DNA of 64,000 nt from Meghimatium bilineatum (taxonomy: Eukaryota > Mollusca > Gastropoda > Stylommatophora > Philomycidae). The notes under the pieces are model-generated. The model had not been told where the DNA came from, searched no databases, and saw nothing but the letters and a program-made list of their open reading frames with translations. Below, in pieces: positions 11,456-21,865 of this stretch. Every line of letters starts with the position of its first letter. Positions within the stretch are counted from its first letter, which is position 1. The DNA lies in NCBI GenBank assembly GCA_034231615.1, contig CM067315.1, positions 12,424,559-12,488,558 on the forward strand, given 5' to 3'. A program made the position numbers and the translations under genes.

Positions 11456-11574
11456 CACAGACAATATGCCCATGCACCCCATACAGAAAGCTGACTAATG
11501 TTCAGTACAAATATCTGATTGTGTCCAGCTCTGTGGTGCTTTCTTCTTCTTCTTCTTCTTTCGTTCACATGAAA

Positions 11575-11830
11575 CATGTCTATATCTGTAATTCTGTCTC
11601 CTGAATAAAACTCACTATCTTTTGTAGTTTACACAGTGGCCTATAGAGCTTTGATTCCAGCGTTGTTTCCTCTGACCAATATGTCTGCCTCAGCATTTCA
11701 TACTCAGAACACTCTTGAAGTATATGTTTGGCACTCTGTGCTGTCTGTCCACATGTACACAATGCTGTGTTGTCAATCTTGAACTTTGTGTACATGTAAC
11801 TGTGGAGTCGGTTGTGTCCTGTTCTGAAGC
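11575..11830 (-). pseudogene. Non-LTR element C-terminal zinc-motif fragment
   Basis: Minus strand reads C-T-C-G-Q-T-A-Q-S-A-K-H-I-L-Q-E-C, the CxC...H....C cluster found after RNase H in several non-LTR elements. It abuts a + strand LINE at 11835. Confidence 0.7.
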
Positions 11831-11834
11831 ATAG

Positions 11835-12510
11835 AATTACAACTGTGAAGGCCAGAACTGTGGCAAAGAGGTCAAGAGCATGTCTGTGAAAGCCACAGTA
11901 CTGGGTTCTAAGATGAATGTTTACAGAGCAGTGGTACTTCCAGTGCTGTTACACACTGGTGACACGTGGACTGTGCATAGATGACATGTGAGGAAACCCA
12001 ATCACTTTCATACAACTTGTCTCAGAAAAGTTATGAACATCAGATGGAAAGACAAGATTCCAGATACCACTGTCCTTGACAGATCTGGTATCCCTAGCAT
12101 TTACACTATTCTGATACAGACACAGATTCGCTGGGCAGGTCATCTAGTACGTATTACAGATCATCGCATGCCAAAGATACTCCTCTATGGTGACTTGCAG
12201 AAGGGCGTATGATCTCAAGGTGGCCAAAAGAAGTGCTACACATTAAAGACCTGACTCAAAGCCTGTGAAATAGACCAGGATACATGGGAAGAACTTGCAC
12301 GCAATAGAGTTACTATCAATCTAGAGTTGAAGACAGCCCAGCATCTTGTCAAAAGAGGAGAAGTGCAGCAGCTCAACAGCGGAGAATTACTAGAAAGTCA
12401 TTAGTAGACAAAAGAACCGGCTACAGTGGTCATTCCGTGCCTGAACTGTCCAAGGACATTTGCGGCCCGAATACGACTTATTACCCATCTCTGAACTCAT
12501 AATCAAGGAC
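11835..12510 (+). pseudogene. LINE RT C-terminus with zinc-finger tail
   Basis: Peptide with H-T-T-C-L-R-K-V-M-N-I-R-W-K-D-K-I-P-D-T, then I-R-W-A-G-H-L-V-R, D-T-W-E-E-L-A, and finally a C2H2-like C-P-R-T-F-A-A-R-I-R-L-I-T-H. This order is typical of the 3' end of a common animal non-LTR ORF2. Several stops and frame changes. Confidence 0.75.
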
Positions 12511-12539
12511 ATAATTCTGAATTTTCAAAAGTGGATGTA

Positions 12540-12745
12540 ACAAATGATCACCATCACTTGTGATAGACGAACAAAACACTGGGTTCAACTCTCGCTTCAA
12601 ATAATTGTGATCAGGAGCCTTCCGAAAGTAATGACAAACTGTTGAATACATTTATATTGCCTAGAAAATAACTACAGCTAAAATATACTAGGTTGATGGC
12701 ATCCTGAACAGGATATGCTACCAATTTAAAAAATAAATAAATATA
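12540..12745 (+). mobile_element. tRNA-derived SINE copy
   Basis: B-box-like GGGTTCAACTCTCGC near 12590, followed by the body shared with the SINE at 20411 ('TTATATTGCCTAGAAAAT') and ending in an A-rich AATAAATAAATA tail near 12730-12744. Confidence 0.65.
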
Positions 12746-12903
12746 GATCTGAGGCTCCTTTTTAATTCTTAGGCCAAAAGACTTTCAATCAAAGATTTCA
12801 TCAACTTCTATTTTCATCATCAAAGATGCGGATAGACCTTGTCTCTCCCAAGTCTCAGTTTCGAACACATGTTAAACAGTATGCATCTCTGAAGAAAACC
12901 CGA
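12746..12903 (+). repeat. 158-bp duplicated segment, copy 1
   Basis: Matches 14582-14739 at 157 of 158 positions, starting GATCTGAGGCTCCTTTTTAA. It contains a plausible splice acceptor (CTCCTTTTTAATTCTTAG at 12756-12772) followed by sequence open in two frames for tens of codons. One of these frames would continue KANK exon C (AG+G) for 33 codons to a stop. No domain is recognised. Confidence 0.9.
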
Positions 12904-12937
12904 ATATGTTTATCCTATTATGAATGTGATAATGATA

Positions 12938-13240
12938 TTTAAGATCTACTTTTGCTGTTTAGATCTCTTTGTGCTATCAGGCATCTATTTTCACTGTTTA
13001 AGATCTACTTTTATTGTATAGATTGTTGTTTGTGGTGTCCATTCACAATGTTTAAGATCTACTTTTATTGTATAGATTGTTGTTTGTGGTGTCCATTCAC
13101 AATGTTTAAGATCTACTTTTATTGTTTAGATTGTTGTTTGTGGTGTCTATTCACAATGTTTAAGATCTACTTTTATTGTTTAGATTGTTGTTTGTGGTGT
13201 CTATTCACAATGTTTAAGATCTAATTTTGTTGTTTAGATA
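12938..13240. repeat. 54-bp minisatellite, about 5 units
   Basis: Units begin GTTTAAGATCTACTTTTATT. A diverged remnant reappears at 13385-13420 after an interposed LINE fragment, so the array was interrupted by that insertion. Confidence 0.92.
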
Positions 13241-13257
13241 TCTGTGTGTTATCTGAC

Positions 13258-13378
13258 ATCCATTGTCTATTGTCTTTCCCCAGGTGAGTGATTGTTGATC
13301 GCATTCACACTTGCCGTTAAGCGTAGGGGTGGGAGCTGAAGATGTCGTTTCAAGGCCAGATGTGTTACCAAGGGTCTT
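13258..13378 (-). pseudogene. LINE 3' fragment inside minisatellite
   Basis: 'CACTTGCCGTTAAGCGT' and 'CAAGGCCAGAT' match the LINE at 4905-4970 on the same strand. Confidence 0.6.
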
Positions 13379-13609
13379 TTAACTGACATTCATTTACAAT
13401 GTTTAATATCTACTTTTGCTATTTACACCGGTATATCACCTGCTGGCGAAGATATACTTATGCTGTCAAATATATTTTTATGCTGTTTATACATATTTTT
13501 GTATGTCCATAATTTATATTTGCTATCTATTGTCTGTTAATATTGTCAATTATGTTTCTGTAATGAGTCCATTTAAGAGATAAAGGCCTGAAGCATATAC
13601 TTTTTAATT

Positions 13610-13870
13610 CGTTTTAAACTCCTGAAGATTAGCAGGATCTAGTCCGGAGATGGAGGATGTTGTATCTTGATATACAGTGTGATAAATGTGCCTTTTGACC
13701 TGACACATTCAACTTCAGCATGGCTTCTGGGTCACTTGACCCTCTATGGATGGGACAGCCAAATCAAACCCTAAAACCTCCTTAGTCACAGCTTACAATA
13801 TTCGTGACAGGTAACATTGTCACTATCCTTTGCTTCCATTTCGGCCGGGTTATAAACAGACGATGAAACA
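13610..13870 (+). mobile_element. Long (GAA)n-tailed SINE, diverged copy (reverse of SINE sense)
   Basis: Runs from 'AAACTCCTGAAGATTAGCAGG' (first 20 bp shared with the other copies) through 'CTTCAGCATGGCTTCTGGGT' to 'CCTTAGTCACAGCTTAC'. Best compared with 62312-62605. Confidence 0.75.
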
Positions 13871-13942
13871 TATAGGGGCCTATACAAGAAATCACAACAT
13901 ATCTAGTCAATGTTTCACATTTGGTGGTGAGCCAAATTCAGG

Positions 13943-14580
13943 GTTGTACGAACCACACCCGCTAGTTCAGGGTTATACAAACCACACCCGCTAGTTCAGG
14001 GTTATACAAACCACACCCGCTAGTTCAGGGTTATACGAACAACACCTGCTAGTTCAGGGTTATACGAACCACACCTGCTAGTTGAGTGTTGTATAAACCA
14101 CACCTGCTAGTTCAGGGTTATACGAACCACACCTGCTAGTTGAGTGATGTACGAACCACACCCGCTAATTCAGGGTTATATGAACCACACCCGCTAGTTC
14201 AGGGTTATACGAACCACACCTGCTAGTTCAGGGTTATACGAACCACACCTGCTAGTTGAGTGTTGTACGAACCACACCCGCTATTTCAGGGTTATACGAA
14301 CAACACCCGCTAGTTCAGGGTTATACGAACCACACCCGCTAGTTCAGGGTTATACGAACCACACCAGCTAGTTCAGGGTTATACGAACCACACCCGCTAG
14401 TTCATGGTTATACGAACCACACCCACTAGTTCAGGGTTATACGAATCACACCTGCCAGTTGAGTGTTGTATGACCCCCACCCGCTAGTTCAGGGTTATAC
14501 GAACCACACCTGCCAGTTGAGTGTTGTACGAACCACACCTGCTAGTTCAGGGTTATACGAACCACATCTGCTAGTTGAGG
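13943..14580. repeat. 29-bp minisatellite, about 22 units
   Basis: Units of TAGTTCAGGGTTATACGAAC plus CACACCCGC, with recurring variants such as TAGTTGAGTGTTGTACGAAC. The variants alternate, which suggests higher-order shuffling. Confidence 0.95.
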
Positions 14581-14581
14581 G

Positions 14582-14739
14582 GATCTGAGGCTCCTTTTTA
14601 ATTCTTAGGCCAAAAGACTTTCAATCAAAGATTTCATCAACTTCTATTTTCATCATCAAAGATGCGGATAGACCTTGTCTCTCCCAAGTCTCAGTTCCGA
14701 ACACATGTTAAACAGTATGCATCTCTGAAGAAAACCCGA
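14582..14739 (+). repeat. 158-bp duplicated segment, copy 2
   Basis: Differs from 12746-12903 by one T to C change (CAGTTTCGAAC versus CAGTTCCGAAC). Its left edge abuts the last unit of the 29-bp array. Confidence 0.9.
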
Positions 14740-14874
14740 CTAAGATGTACTAGCGTGTAGAGAGTTGTACTATGGATCTCTAGATACAAGGACATGCTGA
14801 GGGATTTGCTATGACATGTTAAGAGTTGATCGTGCACGAACATTGTTGTGAGTATTTTATAGCATTTACATTAT

Positions 14875-15025
14875 CTATGGGATCTCTGTGGTATAGTGAT
14901 TAAGGCATGTACAATGGATTAAACAGGTCTCATATTCAATCCCTGATCATGTCTCTAGCTTCCAAGTGCATTTTTTTCAGAGAATCCTGGGAATCACCAT
15001 TTATAGCTACGTCATGTAATACTCT
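14875..15025 (+). mobile_element. tRNA-derived SINE
   Basis: A-box-like TGTGGTATAGTGATTAAGG near 14888-14906 and B-box-like TATTCAATCCCTG about 30 bp downstream. The body shared with 8800-8850 follows (TTTTTTTCAGAGAATCC). Not a functional tRNA gene: no complete cloverleaf can be drawn. Confidence 0.65.
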
Positions 15026-15029
15026 TAAA

Positions 15030-15300
15030 GTGTGGCATACCACTTCGTTGAATGGGAGGGAATACATGTGTATGAAGTACGTTGTGCTGCAAGTTCCACG
15101 GCATACCACTTCGTTGAATGAGAGGGAATACATGTGTATGAAGTACGTTGTGCTGCAAGTTCCACGGCATACCACTTCGTTGAATGGGAGGGAATACATG
15201 TGTATGAAGTAAGTTGTGCTGCAAGTTCCACGGCATACCACTTCGTTGAATGGGAGGGAATACATGTGTATGAAGTACGTTGTGCTGCAAGTTCCACAGT
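15030..15300. repeat. 66-bp minisatellite, 4 units
   Basis: Four nearly identical units starting GGCATACCACTTCGTTGAAT. The unit length is a multiple of three, so several frames stay open on the minus strand; these are not genes. Confidence 0.95.
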
Positions 15301-15324
15301 AGAACTGTGATTATTTGCACCCCA

Positions 15325-15840
15325 GTTGGCCACTTGTGGTCAGGGCGTCTGAGGTCCAGCACATCCGTTTTCGTCATTCCTTTATTTCGGGTTTTTATTT
15401 ATCTAAACGTTGTGACGCTTGTTTACTTTGCCAAGGGTAGAAGAGTTCTCTGGAGATGACCCTTTTGTGTGCTGTTTGTAAGCTTGTTCCCATCAACTCT
15501 TTGATTTCTGTGATCCATCTTTTACATGGTCTGCCTCTGGCTTTATAGCCGTGATGTATATGTGTCATTGTCATCTGTGGAATGATATCTGTTGGTAGTC
15601 TTGAAATGTGTGAAAACCACTTAATCTACTGCTTCTTGATGTGTTGAATACTAGTATTGTTTTGGTTATCTGTCTGATGTTATCGTTTCTAATTATATCT
15701 CTTAATGACACTCAGAGTATTCTTTGTAGAAGCTACATTTCTGCTGTCACTATTTTTCTTTTGTCTTGTGCTGTCATATTCATTGTAATATGTTCTTGTC
15801 ATAAGTTCCAGTTTACTCTCGGTTGATATTCTTGTAAGAG
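15325..15840 (-). pseudogene. LINE (RTE-like) C-terminal fragment
   Basis: Minus strand encodes I-K-W-F-S-H-I-S-R-L near 15620 and A-R-G-R-P-C-K-R-W-I-T-E-I-K-E-L near 15500-15550. Frame-disrupted. Confidence 0.7.
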
Positions 15841-15879
15841 GAAAATACCGCTCATTTCTGGCAACTCAGCATTTCAAGC

Positions 15880-16150
15880 TCAACTTCTTTGTTTTGGACA
15901 AGGGAAAAGGAATCATCAATCAAGTGTCATAAGGAGTGGCTTAAGCGATCATGCTTCTCCACAACTCTCTGTCTCCTGTATTGTTTGTACGTTCAATTGG
16001 TGACTTCTTTATTGTGTCACAGTGATAACCCATCCAGAAATTTCTCTCTTTGTCTTCCTCTGTCTCTTCTCCCCGTGATATCTTTCCAGTTGTTGCTAAA
16101 TGTTGGAAAATCGAAGATATGTACTGGCTGCGCAACATTGAAATCCAACA
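15880..16150 (-). pseudogene. LINE 3'-end fragment, D-R-E-L-W-R family
   Basis: Minus strand gives D-R-E-L-W-R-S-M-I-A near 15941-15970, a typical ORF2 C-terminus. The same segment ('CAACTCTCTGTCTCTTGTGT') recurs at 31380-31400. Confidence 0.6.
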
Positions 16151-16262
16151 GGTAATGCGTGAAACGGGGTAATGAAGCTATGCTACTAACACGAAACACA
16201 CATGAGCCCACACACATATTGACGTTTCGACCAAAAGGTCTAGCAAAATGTGAATTAATGTT
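16150..16262 (-). mobile_element. Penelope-like terminal fragment
   Basis: Contains the hairpin motif on the minus strand (GACGTTTCGACCAAAAGGTC on + at 16221-16240). Its flank ('AAACGGGGTAATGAAGCTA') is matched in inverted form at 29405-29450. Confidence 0.6.
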
Positions 16263-16389
16263 TTGTGAATTATTGCTCTACCGCACGATACAGTAGCTGT
16301 GCAAGTCAGCTAATCTTCCCTATTATTCCCTTGAACATCTACACGACCAAGCAATGAAAATGACTAATTCCAACTTTGACCTCTGCACT

Positions 16390-16645
16390 CTGTTGAGCCA
16401 CTGTTCACGAACTGCGACCGTCGGCAGAATAGGAGTCCTGTTCGTGAAAATGTAAACATGAACAAGTCTCCGAATTGTGTAAAATATATTGATTATTATT
16501 GGCTATTTTTGGCATGCGACTCCAAATATGTAAATAGACACCAATTAAAAGTCCAAGAATAATGAAAAACGTAACGAACTGGGTCCAAATTAATTCAGCA
16601 AGAAGACCTGTACTGTTCAGAGCCACATCACGATAGCAACACATT
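16390..16645. repeat. Dispersed non-coding element, copy 1
   Basis: 'ATTTTTGGCATGCGACTCCA' and 'GTCCAAATTAATTCAGC' are shared, in the same order, with 63240-63465; 52190-52335 carries a shorter inverted copy. About 250 bp and MITE-like, but I see no clean terminal inverted repeats. Confidence 0.65.
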
Positions 16646-16713
16646 TGTATTTTCTGATCGAGCTGATTGAGTCACTGATGATACAGACATAAGTTGCCAA
16701 CTGTTTACTCATC

Positions 16714-17412
16714 CTAGGTACAATCTGCCAGCAGCTACCTGCCCACAGCTATATGGATTATTTCATCCTAGTTACAATCTGCCAGCAGCTACCTGCCCAC
16801 AGCTATATGGATTATTTCATCCTAGTTACAATCTGCCAGCAGCTACCTGCCCACAGCTATATGGATTATTTCATCCTAGTTACAATCTGCCAGCAGCTAC
16901 CTGCCCACAGCTATATGAATTATTTCATCCTAGTTACAATCTGCCAGCAGCTACCTGTCCACAGCTATATGAATTATTTCATCCTAGTTACAATCTGCCA
17001 GCAGCTACCTGCCCACAGCTATATGGATTATTTCATCCTAGTTACAATCTGCCAGCAGCTACCTGCCCACAGCTATATGGATTATTTCATCCTAGTTACA
17101 ATCTGTCAGCAGCTACCTGCCCACAGCTATATGGATTATTTCATCCTAGTTACAATCTGCCAGCAGCTACCTGCCCACAGCTATATGGATTATTTCATCC
17201 TAGTTACAATCTGCCAGCAGCTACCTGCCCACAGCTATATGGATTATTTCATCCTAGTTACAATCTGCCAGCAGCTACCTGCCCACAGCTATATGGATTA
17301 TTTCATCCTAGTTACAATCTGCCAGCAGCTACCTGCCCACAGCTATATGGATTATTTCATCCTAGTTACAATCTGCCAGCAGCTACCTGCCCACAGCTAT
17401 ATGGATTATTCA
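16714..17412. repeat. 54-bp minisatellite, about 13 units
   Basis: Nearly perfect units starting TATATGGATTATTTCATCCT. The 229-codon open frame across it is a consequence of the 54-bp period. Confidence 0.97.
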
Positions 17413-17799
17413 TCCTCATATCTATATTTATTATTATTATAAGTTGAAGATAAAGGCCTGAATGTGAGAGCATAGTTACAATAATGAAAGCAAGAAGAAC
17501 AGAGGATGATAGTGTGTTAAAATAAATATTGGATAACTTAACATCATAAAGGCAACGCAGAATCAAAACGAATTCGGATACAAGATACTAGAGATACTGA
17601 GTTGTGTAGATGCGTGATCGCCTACCAGCCAACATGGCATTTGATGTCAATGAGTAAAATGTGTGAACCAACAACCCTAATTAATGTTAATAAAATACTG
17701 TATAGACCTATAACATACAATATAAAACATTTGGTAACGACTGCATGATCAATCAAGACATCTGCACTAGCTTTATAATCAACGTTAGGGATTGCATAT
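17413..17799. other. Spacer, nothing recognised
   Basis: AT-rich DNA with no supported gene or repeat. Confidence 0.3.
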
Positions 17800-18165
17800 T
17801 CATCATCATCATGTATCTATAACGCCTCAGGGTCGTAGAGGTGCCAATTTAATAACTTCACTACAAGACACTATAAGAAATATAATAAAAATAATATCGT
17901 ACAAAGAATACATAGACATATAAAAGATCAAATGATTCGTCCACCTAATCAGAATGGAACCAGATCGTATTCCGTCGATATCCTTCAATAAAATATCATC
18001 TGAAAAGAGAAACAGGGGAAGACCCAGACGACGATGACATCAGAGAAATATTAGAACACCAAGGCTGCACTATGGCAGCGGCAGCACAGTTAGCTAAAGA
18101 AAGAAGACTTCGGCTATACATGACGCCTAGCGGCACACGTGGATAGAACAAGACAAGACTACAAA
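17800..18165 (+). pseudogene. LINE (RTE-like) 3' fragment
   Basis: Heavily mutated. 'GACCCAGACGACGATGACAT' follows an R-N-R-G-R-P-R-R-R type segment, and the end reads like the family 3' end 'CGCCTAGCGGCACACGTGG', also seen near 7805. Confidence 0.55.
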
Positions 18166-18294
18166 CCACTTTCAATCTCCCAGCAACTCAAAACGGGAAA
18201 AATGCAGTAGTGAGATATTTGTTTGTGACAGTTCTTTAAACACAAAATTCCCGTCATGCCTCTGTTCTCAATTTCTTATTTAAATGTGAAGCAA

Positions 18295-18893
18295 TCCTTT
18301 CCATCATGTGATATAATCATGTCCATCCTGTGATATAATCCTGTCCATCATGTGATATAATCCTGTCCATCATGTGATATAATCCTGTCCATCATGTGAT
18401 ATAATCCTGTCCATCATGTGATATAATCCTGTCCCTCCTGTGGTATAATCCTGTACATCATGTGATATAATCCTGTCCGTCCTGTGATATAATCCTGTCC
18501 ATCATGTGATATAATCCTGTCCATCATGTGATATAATCCTGTCCATCATGTGATATAATCCTGTCCATCATGTGATATAATCCTGTCCCTCCTGTGATAT
18601 AATCCTGTACATCATGTGATATAATCCTGTCCGTCCTGTGATATAATCCTGTCCATCATGTGATATAATCCTGTCCATCATGTGATATAATCCTGTCCGT
18701 CATGTGATATAATCCTGTCCGTCATGTGATATAATCCTGTCCGTCCTGTGATATAATCCTGTCCATCATGTGATATAATCATCTCCATCATGTGATATAA
18801 TCCTGTCCATCATGTGATATAATCCTGTCCATCATGTGATATAATCATCTCCATCATGTGATATAATCCTGTGATATAATCCTGTGATATACT
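18295..18893. repeat. 22-bp minisatellite, about 27 units
   Basis: Units ATCATGTGATATAATCCTGT plus CC, with GTCCTG and CTCCTG variants in a repeating order that implies larger duplicated blocks. Confidence 0.97.
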
Positions 18894-19099
18894 CCATTCA
18901 TACCTCTTCTCTTCTTATTCCACCCACAACTAGCCAGGAATGACCAACGAGCATGTGTGTAGCAGGATAATATGAACTGCGATCTCCATTTCTTGGTAAT
19001 TTAATACGCTATGATATGACCAAATTGGATCTCACGAAAGCAATTGAAAGATGCGTTTTCATAGGAAATGTTTTGTGTAGCAAAAGGTTGCCTCTGTAC

Positions 19100-19525
19100 A
19101 TACAGGAAAGTTCATGCTAAGAAAAGAACTCAGTTGTCCAGAGCATTACATGGATATACTGTCCTGGTCATGCTGGGGTCAGAGGAAACGAGAGCTGATT
19201 TATTGGTAGGCAATGCGGCGATAGATGGCACATTGCTGAGAAGAGATAAAGCAGATTTAATAAAGGCTGTAATAAATTCATTTCAAGATGAAGATGATGT
19301 CAATGAGGTTGAGAACGTACACATACAGAGAATTTTAGAAATGGGAGTATTCAGAGGTGAGGGAAGGAAAAGTAAATTTTTTGGAAAGTCCCGAAGATCA
19401 CACAATCAACACCTGACCGGAACTATGAGTCTACATACACTGGGATGGCTGCTGGAGCTGAGGGCGGAACACTTATGGGAATGTTCCGCGTGCTGTGAAG
19501 CCAGTTTCTAATCAAGAATGAAGAA
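19100..19525 (+). pseudogene. RNase H LINE, 3' fragment with frameshift
   Basis: Starts in the RNase H end and runs through E-D-D-V-N-E-V-E-N-V-H to the 3' sequence 'GCCAGTTTCTAATCAAGAAT'. It lacks two bases in the N-E-x-A-D segment near 19190, exactly as in the 60.0-kb copy. Confidence 0.8.
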
Positions 19526-19619
19526 GAATACAGGATTAAGGTGTTGTGGTTATCGCATAAGAATGACGTCTTCTCCAGTGTGTCGCCGGAGCACGAAAGC
19601 AGTGCTCGGAATATCAACA

Positions 19620-19750
19620 CGATTATCTTCCATGCATATCGCCCGAGGCGACAAAGGAGGTTTGGAGATGGGGTTGGTTGTCAAATCTAATAGAAGGTAA
19701 AAGTGACCCAGAAGCCATGCTGAAGTCAGACATAAAGGCACATATATCGC
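19620..19750 (-). mobile_element. Long SINE fragment
   Basis: 'CGAGGCGACAAAGGAGGTTT' and 'GAAGCCATGCTGAAGTC' place it in the centre of the long (GAA)n-tailed SINE family. Confidence 0.7.
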
Positions 19751-19804
19751 AATCAAGCTGTAAAATATGACATACCGACTTGTGTTCTTGAATGAAGACA
19801 AGAA

Positions 19805-19925
19805 AGATCGACGACTATTGGTAGCATATCAATTTCATGGCCTAGCCATCAACCCATAATTTATTGGCTGTAATGATTTTCTACGCACTATAAATGTGTT
19901 CAGTAGTTTGCCATTGAACGACTAT
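19805..19925 (-). mobile_element. tRNA-SINE body fragment, reverse
   Basis: Reverse complement of the body of the SINE at 20411-20785; no tRNA-like head retained. Confidence 0.6.
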
Positions 19926-20007
19926 TACATTTTAAAATCTTGAATGATACAATCTCTTCTTGCACCTCTCCCTACAAATTCAAATATGTCATTATTCTTC
20001 TGTATGT

Positions 20008-20270
20008 ATTCTCAAACTCCTACAGATTAGCAGGATGTAGTCCGCAAAACGGAATGCGCTACCTTGTGGTTTACAGTGATGTGGTTGTGACTGTGATATG
20101 TTCGCATTTCGGCCTGACAAATCCGACTTCACGAATCTCTCCTAACGTCTATGGTTTGGGATAGTGAACACCGCCCCCAAACCTCCTTAGTCGCGTCTTA
20201 TGACGTGCATAGGAAGTAACGGTGTCACTATTCTTTTATCTCCGTTCGAACCTCCCAACACAAGGACGAT
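20008..20270 (+). mobile_element. Long SINE copy (reverse of SINE sense)
   Basis: Begins 'CTCAAACTCCTACAGATTAG', includes 'CTCCTTAGTCGCGTC', and ends near 'CACAAGGACGA'. Diverged but nearly full length. Confidence 0.78.
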
Positions 20271-20410
20271 TTCATTATATACTGCCCCATCGGGTTCGTT
20301 ATGGAACAAAAAGGGACGGAATAAAATTTAAAAAAATTGTCTTCAGGCGAAACAGTACATCAAGAATTGCTTCCCTTACATACTGAAACATTTTGAGATG
20401 TTAAACATTC

Positions 20411-20785
20411 CGGTTCTGTGGTGGTGTGGTACAGTGCGCGTCTGTGACGGCCAAGCAGGGCCGGCCCTAACAATTGGGGGCCTAATGCGAAACGGATTGC
20501 GCGGGGCCCAGTCTGGGTAGGGAAGAGGATAATAAAATAAATTATAATATTAATTTATGGGCCTATGAAGTGCGGGGCCAAATGCGGCCGCATAGGTTGC
20601 AATGGCCTAAGACCGGCACTGCGGCCAAGGTACCGAGTTCGATCCCCATCATAGGTATTTGTGCATTCGGACCGCTCAGAAAGCAATGGCAAACTACTGA
20701 ACGAATTTATATTGCCTAGAAAATCACTATAGCCAAAAAATTCTGGGTTGATGGCTACGTCCTGAATATGATACGCTACCAATTT
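20411..20785 (+). mobile_element. tRNA-derived SINE interrupted by a hAT MITE
   Basis: The head carries an A-box-like TGGTACAGTGCGC (20428-20440) and a B-box GAGTTCGATCCCC (20634-20646). A unique body follows to about 20785 ('GATACGCTACCAATTTATAG'). The two boxes are now almost 200 bp apart because a 166-bp element landed between them. Removing the insert restores a normal box spacing. Confidence 0.85.
20456..20621. mobile_element. hAT-type MITE with 8-bp target duplication
   Basis: Left end CAGGGCCGGCCCTAA; right end, read inward on the other strand, CAGTGCCGGTCTTAG. Flanked by CGGCCAAG at 20448-20455 and 20622-20629, a perfect 8-bp target site duplication. Both features are diagnostic of hAT transposons. 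Non-autonomous: no transposase. Confidence 0.93.
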
Positions 20786-20949
20786 ATAGAAACATTGTAC
20801 ATTTTCATTCTTACTTGTATAATATAACTGGAACGAGTGGGTCTACTTTAGCTTTTGCCCGACAGAAGTATGATACAATGTTAAATACATAGAAAATAGT
20901 GACATCGTGACTGTGTTTTCTTGACAAAATCAGCTAACAGAATATACTC

Positions 20950-21865
20950 ACCACCCTTTACAGCAACATCTGGATGAGACAAAGGGAAAACGAATCAAGC
21001 TGGGTAGGTCATGGATGGCAGAAACTGAAGACAATAGGAAGAGTATGTGAAATAGAAGAAGTTGGAAAGGGCAGTGAATGGAAGGAGGTAGACATTGAGG
21101 GAAAAAATCACTGACTAACGTTATAATTCAAGTAGATCGTGTTGGAAATGGACTGGTATCATGGCAGAACTTACAGTACAAGAGCTCTCCCAGCTACACT
21201 CGAAACCACAAGACACAATTATTTACACAGATGGCTGAGTCAAGAGAAATATAAATAAATGCGGTTGAGGTTTTGTTGCCTACAGAAACGGCTTGAAGTT
21301 GGTTGAAAGATCATCTGCATACTCTACTATCCCATCGAGCATGAGGATGGAGATAGAGGGAGTTACAGTAACACTGAAGATTGATAACTGGTACATCAAC
21401 CCACTCGGTAATACTCACAGAATCTCAAGGAATGCTGCGCAGGATAGAAAAGAACATGATGAGAAAGGAATTATTGAACAACTCAATTTTACAGAGCATT
21501 ACATGGACATACTGCCCGGGTCACGTTGGTGTCAGTTGAAACGAAAAAGCTGACTAAATGGCAGACAATGCTGTGTTTGAGATAAAACTGGCTTAATTAA
21601 AGCAGTCATAAATTCCTTTCAGAATGACAATGTTGACAATGGAACTGAAAACGTACACAAACAAATAATGAAAGAAATGGAAGTTATTAGAGATGATAGA
21701 AGACATTTTACCCTGTTTTGGAAAGAACCGAAGATCATGTAATCAACACCTAATTGGTACTTTGAGTCTATATACACTCGAACGGCTGCTGAAACGGAGA
21801 GCGAGGCACTTATGGGAATGTCCCGTGTGTTATTATGCTAGTTTCTAATTTAAAAAATCAAGCAA
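20950..21865 (+). pseudogene. RNase H LINE, longer 3' fragment
   Basis: Shows T-D-G near 21225-21240, M-R-M-E-I-E-G-V-T near 21338-21370, C-P-G-H near 21510, and E-K-A-D. These are the RNase H catalytic-region motifs, but stops fall at several of them. It ends in the family 3' sequence near 21845. Closest relative in the window is 59701-61560. Confidence 0.78.

Noticed and set aside
14885-14960. Functional tRNA gene
   Set aside because: A- and B-box-like sequences belong to a SINE; no acceptor-stem pairing and a SINE body follows.
16753-17442. 229-codon + frame with an 18-residue repeat
   Set aside because: A 54-bp minisatellite with no start context, splice sites or domain.
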